This document shows positions 34,012-43,756 of a stretch of 59,500 nt of DNA, piece after piece. The stretch is from positions 193,151 through 252,650 of the forward strand of contig JAUJNP010000003.1 in the NCBI GenBank assembly GCA_030448105.1. Reading direction: 5' to 3'. The notes under the pieces were generated by a model that ran no database searches, was not told the DNA's origin, and worked only from the letters and a program-made list of their open reading frames with translations. Both the position numbers and the translations under genes were made by a program. Each line of letters begins with the position of its first letter. Within the stretch, counting starts at the first letter, position 1. Origin of the DNA: Acidimicrobiales bacterium. GTDB taxonomy: Bacteria; Actinomycetota; Acidimicrobiia; Acidimicrobiales; Iamiaceae.

Positions 34012-35397
34012 TTGATCGAAGAAGCCGTCATCTCCCGGGTGCTGGGAGCCGCCCTGCGCACCGGCGCCGAGTTCGCCGAGGTGTTCGCCGAGGACAAGCG
34101 CTCGGCCTCCGCCGTGCTCGACGACGGGCGCATCGAGGAGCTGTCCTCCGGCCGCGACCGGGGGGCAGGCATCCGGGTGGTGGCGGGCGACACCACCGGC
34201 TACGCCCACACCGCCGACCTCTCCGAAGACGGTCTCCGCTCGGCGGCCGAGGCGGCGGCGGCGGCGGCCCAGGGCGGGGGCGGCGGCACCCGGGTGGTCG
34301 CCCTGACCCGCCACGAGGTGGCCAACCCCACACCGGTGGAGGTGCAACCGGCGGAGGTGCCCAAGGCCACCAAGGTGGAGCTCCTGCACCGGGCCGACGC
34401 CGCCGCCCGGGCCCGGAGCGGCTCGGTCAAGCAGGTGAGCGCCCGTTACGGCGACAGCCGCCGCACCATCCTGGTGGCCAACAGCGACGGCCTCCTCACC
34501 GGCGACGACCAGGTGCGCACCCTCTTCTCGGTGGGCGTGGTGGCGGCGGGCGACACCGGCATGCAGACCGGGCGTCAGAGCGTGGGCCACACCGTGGGAT
34601 TCGAGCTGTTCGACCGCTACGACGTGGCCGAGCTGGCCACCCAGGCCGCCGATCGGGCCGTCACCAAGCTGGGTGCCCGCCCTGCGCCGAGCGGCGAGAT
34701 GCCGGTGGTGATCGGCAAGGGCGGCGGTGGCGTGCTGTTCCACGAGGCGTGCGGCCACGGCCTCGAGGCCGACCTGGTGGCCAAGTCGGCCTCGGTGTTC
34801 AAGGGCCGCCGCGGAGAGCAGGTCGCCTCGCCGCTCGTCACCCTCGTCGACGACGGCACCATGTCCGCCGAGTGGGGCGCCTTCGGCGTGGACGACGAAG
34901 GCAGCCCGGCTCAGCGCAACGTGCTCATCTCCGACGGCGTGCTCACCGACTACATGTGGGACTTCCTGCGCTCCCGCAAGGAAGGCCGGCCCCGCTCGGG
35001 CAACGGCCGCCGCCAGAGCTACCAGCACCTCCCCATGGTGCGGATGACCAACACCTTCCTGCTCGACGGTGAGGAGGATCCGGACGACATCGTCGCCGCC
35101 ACCCCGTCGGGGGTCTACATCGCCCAGCTCGGCGGTGGCTCCGTCAACACCGCCACCGGCGACTTCGTGTTCGGCATGTGGGAGGCGTACCTGATCGAGG
35201 ACGGCGAGATCACCGAGCCCATCCGCGAGGGCAACCTGATCGGCAACGGCCCCAAGGTGCTGCAGGACATCGACGCCCTCGGCAACGACTTCGCCATGGG
35301 CTCGCCGGGCACGTGCGGCAAGGACGGTCAGGGTGTCCCCGTGGGCGACGGCGTGCCCACCCTGCGGGTGGCCCGCATGACCATCGGCGGCACCGCG
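34012..35397 (+). CDS. tldD: TldD metalloprotease subunit; expected stop codon missing
   Basis: The TldD half of the TldD/TldE zinc metalloprotease. The metal-binding motif is FHEACGHGLEADL (HExxxH). GTCGKDGQGVPVGDG...TIGGTA is the usual C-terminus, reached at about 35397. No stop occurs there: the frame stays open to 35862 through the start of tldE. If two bases (CG) were removed from GCGCGTGA at 35395-35402, TldD would end in a TGA overlapping the tldE GTG. The listed end is where family similarity stops. The start is TTG 34012, and GTG or ATG alternatives are absent nearby. The cause may be a sequencing indel or a real lesion. Confidence 0.85.
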
Positions 35398-35398
35398 C

Positions 35399-36749
35399 GT
35401 GAGCGAGCCGGATCTGCTCGACATCGCCGACCGCATCGTCGCCATGGCGGGCGACGGCGAGCAGGTGGAGGCGGTGGTCGGCCCGCTCGCGCCAGACCGA
35501 GGTGCGGGCGTACGACGGTGAGCTCGAGTCGCTGTCGTCGGCCGAGTCCCAGGGCGTCGGCGTGCGGGTCGTGCTCGGCGACCGTCAGGGGTTCGCCTAC
35601 GCCGGCAGCCTCGACGACGACGTCCTGGCCGAGACCCTTGGCGAAGCGCGCGACAACGCCACCTTCGCCACGCCCGACGAGTTCGTGGGCCTGGCCGAGC
35701 CCGACGGCGTGGCCGTCGCCCCGCTCGACCTCTTCCGCCCGGCCCTGGCCGAGTTCCCGGCGCCGCGCAAGGTGGAGCTTGCCCTCGAGCTGGAACGGGC
35801 GGTCCGGTCCGCCGACCCCCGCATCACCGGTGTGGAGTCAGCCGACTTCGTGGACGCCATGAGCGAGGGCTGCGTGGCCACCACCACGGGCATCCGCACC
35901 TCCAGCCGGTCCACCGCCTGCTACGTCACCACCTACTGCCTCGCCTCGGAGGGCGACGAGACCCAGACGGGGTTCGGCTTCTCGGTGGGGCGCGACGCAG
36001 ACGACCTCGATCTCGAGGTGGCCGCCGCCGAGGCCGCCCGCCGGGCCACCCGCCTGCTCGGCGCCACCAAGCCGGCGAGCGGCCGGGTCACCGTGGTCCT
36101 CGACCCCTTCGTCACCGCGCAGTTCCTGGGCATCCTCGGCGGCACCCTGTCGGGCGAGGCCCTGAAGAAGGGCCGGTCGCTCTTCGCCGACCGGCTGGGT
36201 GAGGAGGTCGCCTCCCCGCTCCTCACCCTGGTCGACGACCCCACCAACCCGGTGGCCTACACCGCCTCGGAGACCGACGGCGAGGGCCTGGCCAGTCGGC
36301 GCAACCCCCTCGTGCAGGACGGCGTGCTGCAGCAGTTCGTCCACAACGCCTACACCGCCCGCTGGGCGGGCACCGCCTCCACCGCCTCGGCCATGCGGGG
36401 CGGGTTCAAGACGACGCCCGGCGTGGGTTGCCGGGCGCTGTCGCTCACCCCCGGTGAGCTCGACCAGCCCGCCCTCCTCGCCGAGGTGGGCGACGGCGTG
36501 CTCATCTCGTCGGTCACCGGCCTGCACTCCGGGGTCAACCCGGTGAGCGGCGACTTCTCCACCGGTGCCGAGGGCCTACGCATCTCGGGGGGCACGGTGG
36601 GACCGCCGCTGCGGGAGTTCACCATGGCGTCCACCATCCAGCGGATGTTGCAGGAGGTGGCCGCGGTGGGCAGCGACCTGGAGTGGCTGCCGATGAGCGC
36701 GGCCGGGGTCAGCCTCGTCATCGGCGACGTCACCATCTCCGGCACCTGA
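35399..36749 (+). CDS. TldE/PmbA-type subunit, frameshifted near its N-terminus
   Basis: The inactive-partner-type subunit of the TldD/E protease (PmbA/TldE). GTG 35399 begins SEPDLLDIADRIVAMAGDG and runs into a stop (35519). From 35484 the family sequence continues in another frame (RSRQTEVRAYDGELESLSSAES) to a normal C-terminus. One extra C in the GGCCCGC run at 35480-35486 explains the shift. Later conserved parts (GEEVASPLLTLVDDP, GLHSGVNPVSGDFSTGAEG) are intact. If it is a pure sequence error, the product is 449 residues. If it is real, a start inside the second frame such as GTG 35502 would give about 415 residues lacking the first strand. Confidence 0.82.
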
Positions 36750-36750
36750 C

Positions 36751-37461
36751 GTGGGCCCCAGCCCCGAGGCGGTGGCGCGCCACCCCCACCTCGCCGCGCC
36801 GAGACCGGCGGGCACGGTGCGGGTCGACCTCCACAGCCACACCATGTGGTCCGGGGACTGCACCACGACTCCTGACGAGCTGGCCGCAGCGGTGGCGGCC
36901 ACCGGCGTCGACGTGCTCTGTATCACCGATCACGGCACCATCAACGGCGCCGTCGCCCTCGCCGCCGAGCTGCCGTGCCGGGTGGTGGTGGGCGAGGAGG
37001 TCCGCAGCTCCCGCGGGGAGATCATCGGGCTGTTCCTGAGCGAACGGATCCCCGCCGGGCTCACGCCCTCGGAGGTGTGCACCCGGGTGCGCGACCAGGG
37101 CGGGCTGGTCTACGTGCCCCACCCCTTCGACCCCATGCGGGCGGCGTTGGCGCCCGAGGCGCTGTCCGCTCTCGTCGAAGACGGCCTGGTCGACGCCATC
37201 GAGGCCCGCAACGCCAAGACCAGCCTGGAGCACCTCAACCGGCGGGCCGCCGCCCTCGCCGCCCGGTCCGGGCTGGCGGCGGGCGCCGGCAGCGACGCCC
37301 ACGTGCCCGACGCCCTCGGCGCCGCCTACGTCGAGATGGCCGACTTCGACGGGCCCGCCACCTTCCTGCCGGCCCTGACCGGCGGATCGGTGGTGGGCCA
37401 CCACTGCGACCCGCCCCGCCGGTGGCGGCCGCGCATCGTGCCGTCGACCCGGGCCTACTAG
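36751..37461 (+). CDS. PHP-domain metallo-phosphoesterase
   Basis: A 236-residue PHP (polymerase and histidinol phosphatase) domain protein. Metal ligands are visible in [34 protein letters not shown] and AGSDAHVP. It is related to RNase AM-like YciV and histidinol-phosphatase-type enzymes; residues do not decide between nucleic acid and sugar phosphate substrates. The GTG follows the tldE stop by one base, and its TAG overlaps the uppP GTG by one base, so it lies in one transcription unit with both. Confidence 0.86.
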   Translation: MGPSPEAVARHPHLAAPRPAGTVRVDLHSHTMWSGDCTTTPDELAAAVAATGVDVLCITDHGTINGAVALAAELPCRVVVGEEVRSSRGEIIGLFLSERIPAGLTPSEVCTRVRDQGGLVYVPHPFDPMRAALAPEALSALVEDGLVDAIEARNAKTSLEHLNRRAAALAARSGLAAGAGSDAHVPDALGAAYVEMADFDGPATFLPALTGGSVVGHHCDPPRRWRPRIVPSTRAY

Positions 37462-38282
37462 TGGAGCTCGTGCGGGCGGTGGTCCTGGGCATCGTCCAGG
37501 GCCTCACCGAGTTCCTGCCCATCTCCAGCACCGCCCACCTGCGCATCGTCCCCGCCCTGGCCGGCTGGGACGACCCCGGCGCGGCGTTCACCGCGGTGAC
37601 CCAGCTCGGCACCATGGCCGCCGTCCTCGCTTACTTCCGCGCCGACCTGTGGCGCATCACCACCGCCTGGCTGCGCTCCTGGCGCGACCCCGCGGCGCGA
37701 TCCTCCCTCGACGCCCGCATGGGGTGGTACCTGATCGTGGGCACCGTCCCCATCGTGGTGTTCGGCTTCGCATTCCGGGATCAGATCGAGACCGGGGCCC
37801 GCGACCTCCGCCTCATCGGCTCCACCCTCATCCTCCTCGGCCTGGTGCTGCTCGTCGCCGAGCGGGTCGGCCGGCACCGGCGCGGCCTGGACGAGCTCAC
37901 GCCCGGCCACGGCCTGGCCATCGGCCTGGCCCAGTCGCTGGCCCTCGTGCCCGGCGTGTCGCGCTCCGGCTCCACCATCACCGCCGGGCTGTTCCTCGGC
38001 TACACCCGCGCCGCCGCGGCCCGCTACTCCTTCCTCCTGTCGGTGCCGGCGGTGGTGCTGTCGGGCCTCTTCGAGCTGAAGGACGTGGGCGCCGGGGACA
38101 GCTACGGCGTGGCCGCCACCGCCGTGGCCACCGTGCTGGCCTTCGTGGTGGGCTACGCCTCCATCGCCTGGTTGCTCCGCTTCCTCGTCGACCACTCCAC
38201 CGCCGTGTTCGTGGCCTACCGGGTGGGGTTGGGCGCCCTGGTGCTGGTCCTGGTGGCCACTGGCGCGGTGTCCGCCCGCTGA
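37461..38282 (+). CDS. uppP: Undecaprenyl-diphosphate phosphatase (BacA/UppP)
   Basis: Recycles the lipid carrier for peptidoglycan by dephosphorylating undecaprenyl diphosphate. It has 273 residues and about eight helices. The catalytic motifs are [15 protein letters not shown] near the N-terminus and [17 protein letters not shown] in the second half. The GTG start overlaps the preceding TAG. Loss or overexpression of this family alters bacitracin sensitivity (known for the family). Confidence 0.94.
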   Translation: MELVRAVVLGIVQGLTEFLPISSTAHLRIVPALAGWDDPGAAFTAVTQLGTMAAVLAYFRADLWRITTAWLRSWRDPAARSSLDARMGWYLIVGTVPIVVFGFAFRDQIETGARDLRLIGSTLILLGLVLLVAERVGRHRRGLDELTPGHGLAIGLAQSLALVPGVSRSGSTITAGLFLGYTRAAAARYSFLLSVPAVVLSGLFELKDVGAGDSYGVAATAVATVLAFVVGYASIAWLLRFLVDHSTAVFVAYRVGLGALVLVLVATGAVSAR

Positions 38283-38293
38283 CGCGGGCGATC

Positions 38294-38977
38294 TCACGGT
38301 CCGGCGAGAGCGGGGACGAGGGGCCCCTGGCCGAGGGCGGCGGCCACGGCCACGGCGTCGTCGGCGTCGACCGCCACCACCAGCGCATCCCGGTGAACGG
38401 CCACCACCAACGCACCCGCCGCCACCGGACCGGCGTCGGCGGCGGACGGCGGGTCCTCGCCGTCCGATGGTGGCAGGTCGCCGGTGGGACCGCCCCCGCC
38501 GGAGGCCAGCAGGTCGATCCGGTCGCCCACCCGCACGGGCAGTCCCGTCACCTCGAGCGGGATCACCAGGGCGCGGGCGCCGGGTGGGAGCAGGGCGGCC
38601 ACCCCCGCGGCCCGGTGCCCGCTGACCCGGCTGGCCAGCACCGCCTCGCCGCGGGCCACTGCCGCCACCGCCACCCGGCCCCGGGGCAACGCCCGGAGGG
38701 CGCCCGGGGGCACCAACGCTTCGGGCAGGGAGCGCACCTCGGCGGCGGAGGAGTCGATGGCGCCGCCCGCGGCGATGGCCCGGGTGGCCGTCAGCACCGG
38801 CCGGGTGCGGCCCCAGCGGGACCTGGCGTCGACCGCGCCGGCGAGGGTGGTGTGCACCACTACGCCCGTGAGGGCGGCCAGGGCGAGGGTGGCCGCCCAC
38901 CAAGGGACAGCCCGGCGGGGGAGGCGGGCCCGTAGGCGGCGAGCCCGGCGGGCGGGACGGGGACGGAGGGGGATCAC
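38294..38977 (-). CDS. SAF-domain protein, CpaB/RcpC-like
   Basis: A 227-residue protein. It has a basic N-terminus, one membrane helix (WWAATLALAALTGVVVHTT) and an SAF domain (TRAIAAGGAIDSSAAEVRSLPEALVPPGALRAL) like that of the pilus assembly protein CpaB/RcpC. The C-terminal domain (LVIPLEVTGLPVRVGDRIDLLAS) also fits CpaB. No other Tad or Flp pilus genes are in the window, so it may be a stand-alone SAF protein. It is convergent with uppP. Confidence 0.8.
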   Translation of the reverse strand: MIPLRPRPARRARRLRARLPRRAVPWWAATLALAALTGVVVHTTLAGAVDARSRWGRTRPVLTATRAIAAGGAIDSSAAEVRSLPEALVPPGALRALPRGRVAVAAVARGEAVLASRVSGHRAAGVAALLPPGARALVIPLEVTGLPVRVGDRIDLLASGGGGPTGDLPPSDGEDPPSAADAGPVAAGALVVAVHRDALVVAVDADDAVAVAAALGQGPLVPALAGP

Positions 38978-39045
38978 GGGCGTAGCCCTTCCACGGCGGT
39001 AGCGAAGGGGGAAGGGCGGCGGTGATCGGGGGAGCGGGCGCCAGC

Positions 39046-39849
39046 CTACGGGCCGGGCGCCACGGGGTCGATGCCCCCCGGCGCCGCCGCGCACCGGCAC
39101 GCCACCCGCTCCTCGGGCACCGCCGCCAGGGCCCGCGCCAGCACGCGGCGCACGGCGGCGGCGTTGGCGTCGACCATGGCGAACACCTCGGCCTGGCTGA
39201 CCGGCTCGATGGTGGCGTCGTCCTCCACGCCGGTGTCGTAGTCGGTGATGAGGGCGATGGCGGCGTAGCAGAGGCCCAGCTCCCGGGCGAGGAAGGCCTC
39301 GGGGTACTGGGTCATGTTGATGACGTGCCCGCCGGCGGCGCGAAACCACCGGGACTCGGCCCGGGTGGAGAAGCGCGGGCCCTGCACCACCACCGCGGTG
39401 CCGGAGTCGTGGACCTCCACGCCTTCGGCCCGGGCGGCATCCGCGGCCACCCGGCGCAGCTCGGGGCAGTAGGGGTCGGCGAAGGAGACGTGGTTGGTGG
39501 CGGGGCCGTCGTAGAAGGTGTCGGGCCGGCCCCACGTGCGGTCCACGAGCTGGTCGCACACCACGAACTGGCCGGGGCGCACGTCGGGCCGCAACGACCC
39601 CGACGCGCACGGGCCGAACACCCGGTCCACGCCCACGTCCCGCAGGGCCCACGCGTTGGCGCGGTAGTTGATGCGGTGCGGGGGCCACTGGTGGGCGGTG
39701 CCGTGGCGGGGGAGGAAGGCGACCGCCCGGCCCCCCAGCCGGCCGAGGGTGAGCGGGGCCGACGGCGCCCCGTAGGGCGTGTCGACCTGGCGCTCGTCGG
39801 CGTCGTCGAGCAGGGAGTACAGCCCGGACCCGCCGATGACCCCGATCAC
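39046..39849 (-). CDS. S-methyl-5'-thioadenosine phosphorylase
   Basis: A 267-residue purine phosphorylase of the MTAP group that salvages methylthioadenosine made by polyamine and other SAM-dependent pathways. The phosphate-binding start is VIGGSGLYSL. PRHGTAHQWPPHRINYRAN, GPRFSTRAESRWF and the purine-site motif VINMTQYPEAFLARE are in place. Met-Thr in NMT together with TDYDTGVE points to adenine-type (MTA) substrates. The GTG start follows the FmdB gene by two bases, so they form one unit. Confidence 0.87.
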   Translation of the reverse strand: MIGVIGGSGLYSLLDDADERQVDTPYGAPSAPLTLGRLGGRAVAFLPRHGTAHQWPPHRINYRANAWALRDVGVDRVFGPCASGSLRPDVRPGQFVVCDQLVDRTWGRPDTFYDGPATNHVSFADPYCPELRRVAADAARAEGVEVHDSGTAVVVQGPRFSTRAESRWFRAAGGHVINMTQYPEAFLARELGLCYAAIALITDYDTGVEDDATIEPVSQAEVFAMVDANAAAVRRVLARALAAVPEERVACRCAAAPGGIDPVAPGP

Positions 39850-39851
39850 GC

Positions 39852-40244
39852 TCAGGCGGACTTCGCCTCGGAGGTCGACTTCGAGGGCTTGGGGGCGTCC
39901 TGCTTGGCGCCGCCGCCCTTGGCGGCCTTGTCCCCCGAGGGCGAGGACTCCTGCTTGGCGCCATCGCCCTTGGCGCCGTCACCGGACGGTGCCTCCTTGC
40001 CGTCCTTGCCGGCTTTGGCGTCCCCGTCCGTGCCGGCTTTGCCGTCCTTGCCCTGGCCGGCGGGAACGGCGCGGCTGTCGGTCTTGTAGAAGCCGCTGCC
40101 CTTGAAGGTGATGCCCACGCTGCCGAACACCTTGCGCAGCGAGCCGGCGCACGAGGGGCACTCGGTGAGGGCGTCGTCGGTGAAGGACTGCACGATCTCG
40201 AAGCCGTGGCCGCAGTCCTTGCAGCGGTACTCATAGGTGGGCAC
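39852..40244 (-). CDS. FmdB-type zinc-ribbon protein with charged low-complexity tail
   Basis: A 130-residue protein. Residues 1-55 form the FmdB zinc ribbon MPTYEYRCKDCGHGFE with CxxC pairs at Cys8/Cys11 and Cys29/Cys32. Residues 60-130 are a Lys/Gly/Asp/Ser/Ala-rich, presumably disordered tail. FmdB proteins were proposed as transcription regulators, but the function of the short actinobacterial members is unknown. GTG start with a GAGGTCGAG ribosome-binding region. It is divergent from galU and cotranscribed with the MTAP gene. Confidence 0.85.
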   Translation of the reverse strand: MPTYEYRCKDCGHGFEIVQSFTDDALTECPSCAGSLRKVFGSVGITFKGSGFYKTDSRAVPAGQGKDGKAGTDGDAKAGKDGKEAPSGDGAKGDGAKQESSPSGDKAAKGGGAKQDAPKPSKSTSEAKSA

Positions 40245-40312
40245 AGCTCGACCTCGGTGGCTCGCCTGGACGGTGCGGGCGGCTTAGCAGTCCACCCGGC
40301 GGAGTGCCAGTG

Positions 40313-40325
40313 TACCGTCGAGTCG
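40313..40325 (+). promoter_or_regulatory. Leaderless -10 element of galU
   Basis: TACCGT (40313-40318) lies seven bases before the GTG at 40326, and there is no ribosome-binding site. This fixes the start; the frame is open further upstream to 40206 but runs antisense over fmdB. Confidence 0.5.
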
Positions 40326-41213
40326 GTGCGCCCATCCCAGCCCGTGACCAAGGCGGTGATCCCCGCCGCCGGCCTCGGCACCCGCTTCCTGCCCGCCACC
40401 AAGGCCGTGCCCAAGGAGATGCTGCCGGTGGTGGACAAGCCCGCCATCCAGTACGTGGTGGAGGAGGCGGTCCGGGCCGGGATCGACGACATCCTCATCG
40501 TCACGGGCCGGGCCAAGAAGTCGATCGAGGACCACTTCGACCGTGCCCCCGAGCTCGAGCAGCTCCTCACCGAGCGGGGCAAGGACGACGACCTGCGCCA
40601 GGTGGTCGACCTGGCCGACCTGGCCCGGATCCACTACGTGCGCCAGGACGAGCCCCTGGGCCTGGGCCACGCGGTGGCCGTGGCCCGCGACCACGTGGGC
40701 GACGCCCCCTTCGTGGTGATGCTGGGCGACGAGTTCATGGCCGAGGGCTCGGGTCTGCTGGAGGGCATGATCGCCGCCCACGGCGAGCACGGCGGCTCGG
40801 TCCTGGCCCTGATGGAGGTGTCCGCGACCGAGATCAGCCGCTTCGGGTCCGCCGCCGTCGACCCCGTGGCCGACAACCTCGTGCACGTGCGCCACGTCGT
40901 GGAGAAGCCGAAGCCGGCCGACGCCCCCTCCAACCTGGCCGTGATGGGCCGCTACGTGCTCACCCCGGCCATCTTCGACCTCCTCGACCGGGTGGAGCCG
41001 GGGGTCGGAGGCGAGATCCAGCTCACCGACGCCATCGCCCTGCTCCTCGCCGACGAGGACGTGTACGGCTACACCTTCTCCGAGGGCCGCCACGACACCG
41101 GCCAGATGCTCGACTACCTCAAGGTGGTCGTGGCGCTGGCCGTCGACCGCCCCGACCTCGGCCCCGAGCTGCGGGCCTTCCTCGCCGACCTGGTGGGAGA
41201 GACCGGCCGTTGA
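40326..41213 (+). CDS. galU: UTP-glucose-1-phosphate uridylyltransferase
   Basis: Makes UDP-glucose from UTP and glucose 1-phosphate for cell-surface glycans and trehalose. The nucleotidyltransferase signature is VIPAAGLGTRFLPATKAVPKEMLPVVDKP. FVVMLGDEFM carries the metal-binding Asp, and EKPKPADAPSNLAVMGRYVL and GEIQLTDAI are the later family blocks. Length (295 residues) is normal. The stop overlaps the TTG of the alcohol dehydrogenase gene by three bases. Confidence 0.94.
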   Translation: MRPSQPVTKAVIPAAGLGTRFLPATKAVPKEMLPVVDKPAIQYVVEEAVRAGIDDILIVTGRAKKSIEDHFDRAPELEQLLTERGKDDDLRQVVDLADLARIHYVRQDEPLGLGHAVAVARDHVGDAPFVVMLGDEFMAEGSGLLEGMIAAHGEHGGSVLALMEVSATEISRFGSAAVDPVADNLVHVRHVVEKPKPADAPSNLAVMGRYVLTPAIFDLLDRVEPGVGGEIQLTDAIALLLADEDVYGYTFSEGRHDTGQMLDYLKVVVALAVDRPDLGPELRAFLADLVGETGR

Positions 41214-42313
41214 GAGCGGCGGTGCTGCGCCGGGCGGGTGCGCCGCTGCAGGTCGAGGAGGTGGTGCTCGCCCCTCCAGGGGAGGGCATGGTGGCGGTGC
41301 GGGTGGCGGCCAGCGGGGTGTGCCACACCGATCTGTTGTTGCAGGAGGGCTCGATCCCCCAGCCCACGCCGGCGGTGCTCGGCCACGAGGGAGCCGGCGT
41401 GGTGAGCGAGGTGGGCCCCGGTGTGACCAACCTGGCCGCCGGCGACCACGTCGTCCTGTCGTGGGTGGCCCCGTGCCGGAGCTGCTTCTTCTGCCTGGCC
41501 GGCCGCCCGGAGCTGTGCGAGCACGGGATGGACCACGCGTGGGCTTCCCCCCGGGGAACGTCCGACGGCGAGGCGGTGTGGCTGGCCCTGGGCACCGGCA
41601 CGTTCGCCGAGGAGACGGTGGTGCCGGCGGCAGCCGCCATCCCGATCGATCGCGACTTCCCGCTCGACGTGGCCGCCCTCATCGGGTGCGCGGTGGTGAC
41701 CGGCGTGGGGGCGGTGGTCAACACCGCACGCGTCGCCCCCGGCCACACCGTTGCGGTGATGGGGTGCGGCGGTGTCGGCCTGGCCGCCGTGCAGGGCGCC
41801 CGGCTGGCCGGGGCGGCGACGATCATCGCCATCGACCGAGGCGCCGCCAAGCTCGACGGAGCGGTGGCCAACGGGGCCACCGAGACGGTGGACGCCGCCG
41901 CCGCCGATCCGGTGACGGCGGTCCGCCAGCTCACCGGGGGACGGGGTGTCGACCACGCCGTCGAGGCGGTGGGGCGGTCGAGCACCATCGGCCAGGCGTA
42001 CGCCATGGCCCGCCGGGGAGGTACCGTCACCGTCGTGGGCGCCGGCGCCTTCGACGACCTGGTCTCCATCCCCGCCATGAACCTGATGGTCGACGCCAAG
42101 CGGATCGAGGGCTGCGTCTACGGCGGAACTGATCCCGCTCGCGACATCCCGCGGGCCGTCGCCCTGGCCCGGGCCGGCGCCCTCGACCTCGAACGCCTGG
42201 TGACCCGGCGCATCGCCCTCGACGACGTCAACGAAGCGTTCCAGGCCATGCGCGTGGGAGAGGGCGCTCGCAGCCTCATCGTGTTCCCCCCTGAGCGGCA
42301 CGAACAGACCTGA
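41210..42313 (+). CDS. Zinc-dependent alcohol dehydrogenase
   Basis: A 367-residue medium-chain dehydrogenase. Catalytic zinc ligands are in ASGVCHTD and LGHEGAG, the structural zinc cysteines in CRSCFFCLAGRPELC, and the NAD-binding loop is MGCGGVGLAAVQGA. The following IAIDRG has the Asp expected for NAD preference. It belongs to the class III-like/NDMA-type alcohol dehydrogenase group used for aldehydes or alcohols. The start is TTG overlapping the galU stop (TTGA). The substrate is unknown. Confidence 0.9.
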   Translation: MRAAVLRRAGAPLQVEEVVLAPPGEGMVAVRVAASGVCHTDLLLQEGSIPQPTPAVLGHEGAGVVSEVGPGVTNLAAGDHVVLSWVAPCRSCFFCLAGRPELCEHGMDHAWASPRGTSDGEAVWLALGTGTFAEETVVPAAAAIPIDRDFPLDVAALIGCAVVTGVGAVVNTARVAPGHTVAVMGCGGVGLAAVQGARLAGAATIIAIDRGAAKLDGAVANGATETVDAAAADPVTAVRQLTGGRGVDHAVEAVGRSSTIGQAYAMARRGGTVTVVGAGAFDDLVSIPAMNLMVDAKRIEGCVYGGTDPARDIPRAVALARAGALDLERLVTRRIALDDVNEAFQAMRVGEGARSLIVFPPERHEQT

Positions 42314-42412
42314 ACGCGCCGGCGGGTGCGACCAGGTACGGTCACGGCACTACCTGACGTGGGTGTCAGTCGGCTCCCGGTGGGCTGGCTTCACGTGAGA
42401 CTGGGGGTGCCG

Positions 42413-43753
42413 ATGAGACGCACACGTTGGCCATCGGAGCTGGCGGTCGCTTCCGCCCTGATGCTCCTGGCGGCGGCCTGCGCCAACTCGGAGAACGACG
42501 CCGGCCGACCGCCCACCACCAGGAGCAGCGGTGCCGGGGTGGCCACGCAGGGGCGCGGGGCGTTGGTGAAGGTGGACGCCCCCGGCGTCACCGACACCGA
42601 GATCCGGGTGGGGGGCGTGGCGTCGGTGCAGAACCCCTTGGGCGGCAAGTACGGCGACGCCTTCATGGGCGTCAAGGCCTACTTCGACCAGGTCAACCAG
42701 GCCGGCGGCATCCACGGGCGCAGCCTCGTACTGGCCTCGGAGCGCGACGACAAGACCGCCAACAACAAGGCCGAGGTGCAGGGCCTGCTGACCGAGGACG
42801 ACGTGTTCGCCGTCCTGCCGGTGGCGACGCTGCTGTTCACGGGGGCCCAGGCCCTCGTCGACGCCGGTGTCCCAACCTACGGGTGGACCATCAACCCCGA
42901 GTGGCAGGGATCGGCGAGCGACCCTCGGAGCAACCTGTTCGGCCAGGCCGGGTCGTTCCTCTGCTTCGACTGCCCCCGGCCCAACTGGACGTGGCTGGCC
43001 AAGGAGATCAACGCCAAGAAGGTCGGAGTGCTCGCCTACTCGGTGGCGCAGTCCTCGGCGTGCGGCGAGGGGGTCAGGGCCAGCTTCGCCAAGTACGGCG
43101 AAGCGGCCGGGGCCGAGGTCGCCTTCGTGGACAAGTCGCTCGCCTTCGGGTCGCCCGACTTCTCGGTGCAGGTCTCACGCATGAAGCGTGCCGGTGTGGA
43201 TCTGATCACCCCCTGCATCGACACCAACGGGATCGTCACCCTGGCCAAGGAGCTCAAGAAGCAGGATCTCGACGCCGTGATGAGCCTGCCCAACGCGTAC
43301 GACCACGACTTCGTCGAGGAGTTCGGCGACCTGTTCGAGGGCTCCTACGTGCGGACCGACTTCGTCCAGTGGGAGGTCGAGGACAAGCCCGAGGGCCTCC
43401 AGCGGTACCTGGAGGCCATGGACGAGGCGGGCGTCGAGCCGTCGGAGAACTCGCTGGTCGGTTGGCTCAACGCCGACCTGTTCGCCACTGGGCTCCGTGA
43501 GGCGGGGCCCCGCTTCGATCGCCAGAAGGTCATCGATGCCACCAACCGGTTGACCGACTACGACGCCGGCGGGGTGCTCTCCGGCGTGGACTGGACGAAG
43601 CTCCACACCCAACGGGCATCGGACACCGAGGAGTGCCAGTTCCTCTCGAAGATCGAGGACAGCGAGTTCGTGCCGGTCTTCACCAAGCCGGGGAAGCCCT
43701 TCCTCTGCACGGTGTACGAGGACGGCGAGCTCGTCGCCCGCTACGAGTCCTGA
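42413..43753 (+). CDS. Substrate-binding lipoprotein, branched-chain amino acid type
   Basis: A 446-residue periplasmic-binding protein of the leucine/amide-binding family (Peripla_BP_6). The ATG gives MRRTRWPSELAVASALMLLAAAC with a lipobox ending at LLAAAC. Ligand-domain features include DTEIRVGGVASVQNP, GVKAYFDQVNQAGGIHGR and LVLASERDDKTANNKAEVQGL. A GGGGG ribosome-binding site precedes the start, and TACGGT at 42337-42342 is a -10 candidate. No permease or ATPase genes of this transporter type are in the window, so the protein either uses a transporter elsewhere or acts as a sensor. It opens the catabolic operon. Confidence 0.87.
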   Translation: MRRTRWPSELAVASALMLLAAACANSENDAGRPPTTRSSGAGVATQGRGALVKVDAPGVTDTEIRVGGVASVQNPLGGKYGDAFMGVKAYFDQVNQAGGIHGRSLVLASERDDKTANNKAEVQGLLTEDDVFAVLPVATLLFTGAQALVDAGVPTYGWTINPEWQGSASDPRSNLFGQAGSFLCFDCPRPNWTWLAKEINAKKVGVLAYSVAQSSACGEGVRASFAKYGEAAGAEVAFVDKSLAFGSPDFSVQVSRMKRAGVDLITPCIDTNGIVTLAKELKKQDLDAVMSLPNAYDHDFVEEFGDLFEGSYVRTDFVQWEVEDKPEGLQRYLEAMDEAGVEPSENSLVGWLNADLFATGLREAGPRFDRQKVIDATNRLTDYDAGGVLSGVDWTKLHTQRASDTEECQFLSKIEDSEFVPVFTKPGKPFLCTVYEDGELVARYES

Positions 43754-43756
43754 GCC

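Noticed and set aside
38294..38977. Part of a Tad/Flp pilus locus
   Set aside because: Only the SAF/CpaB-like protein is present; no tadA, tadB, tadC or pilin gene is in the window.
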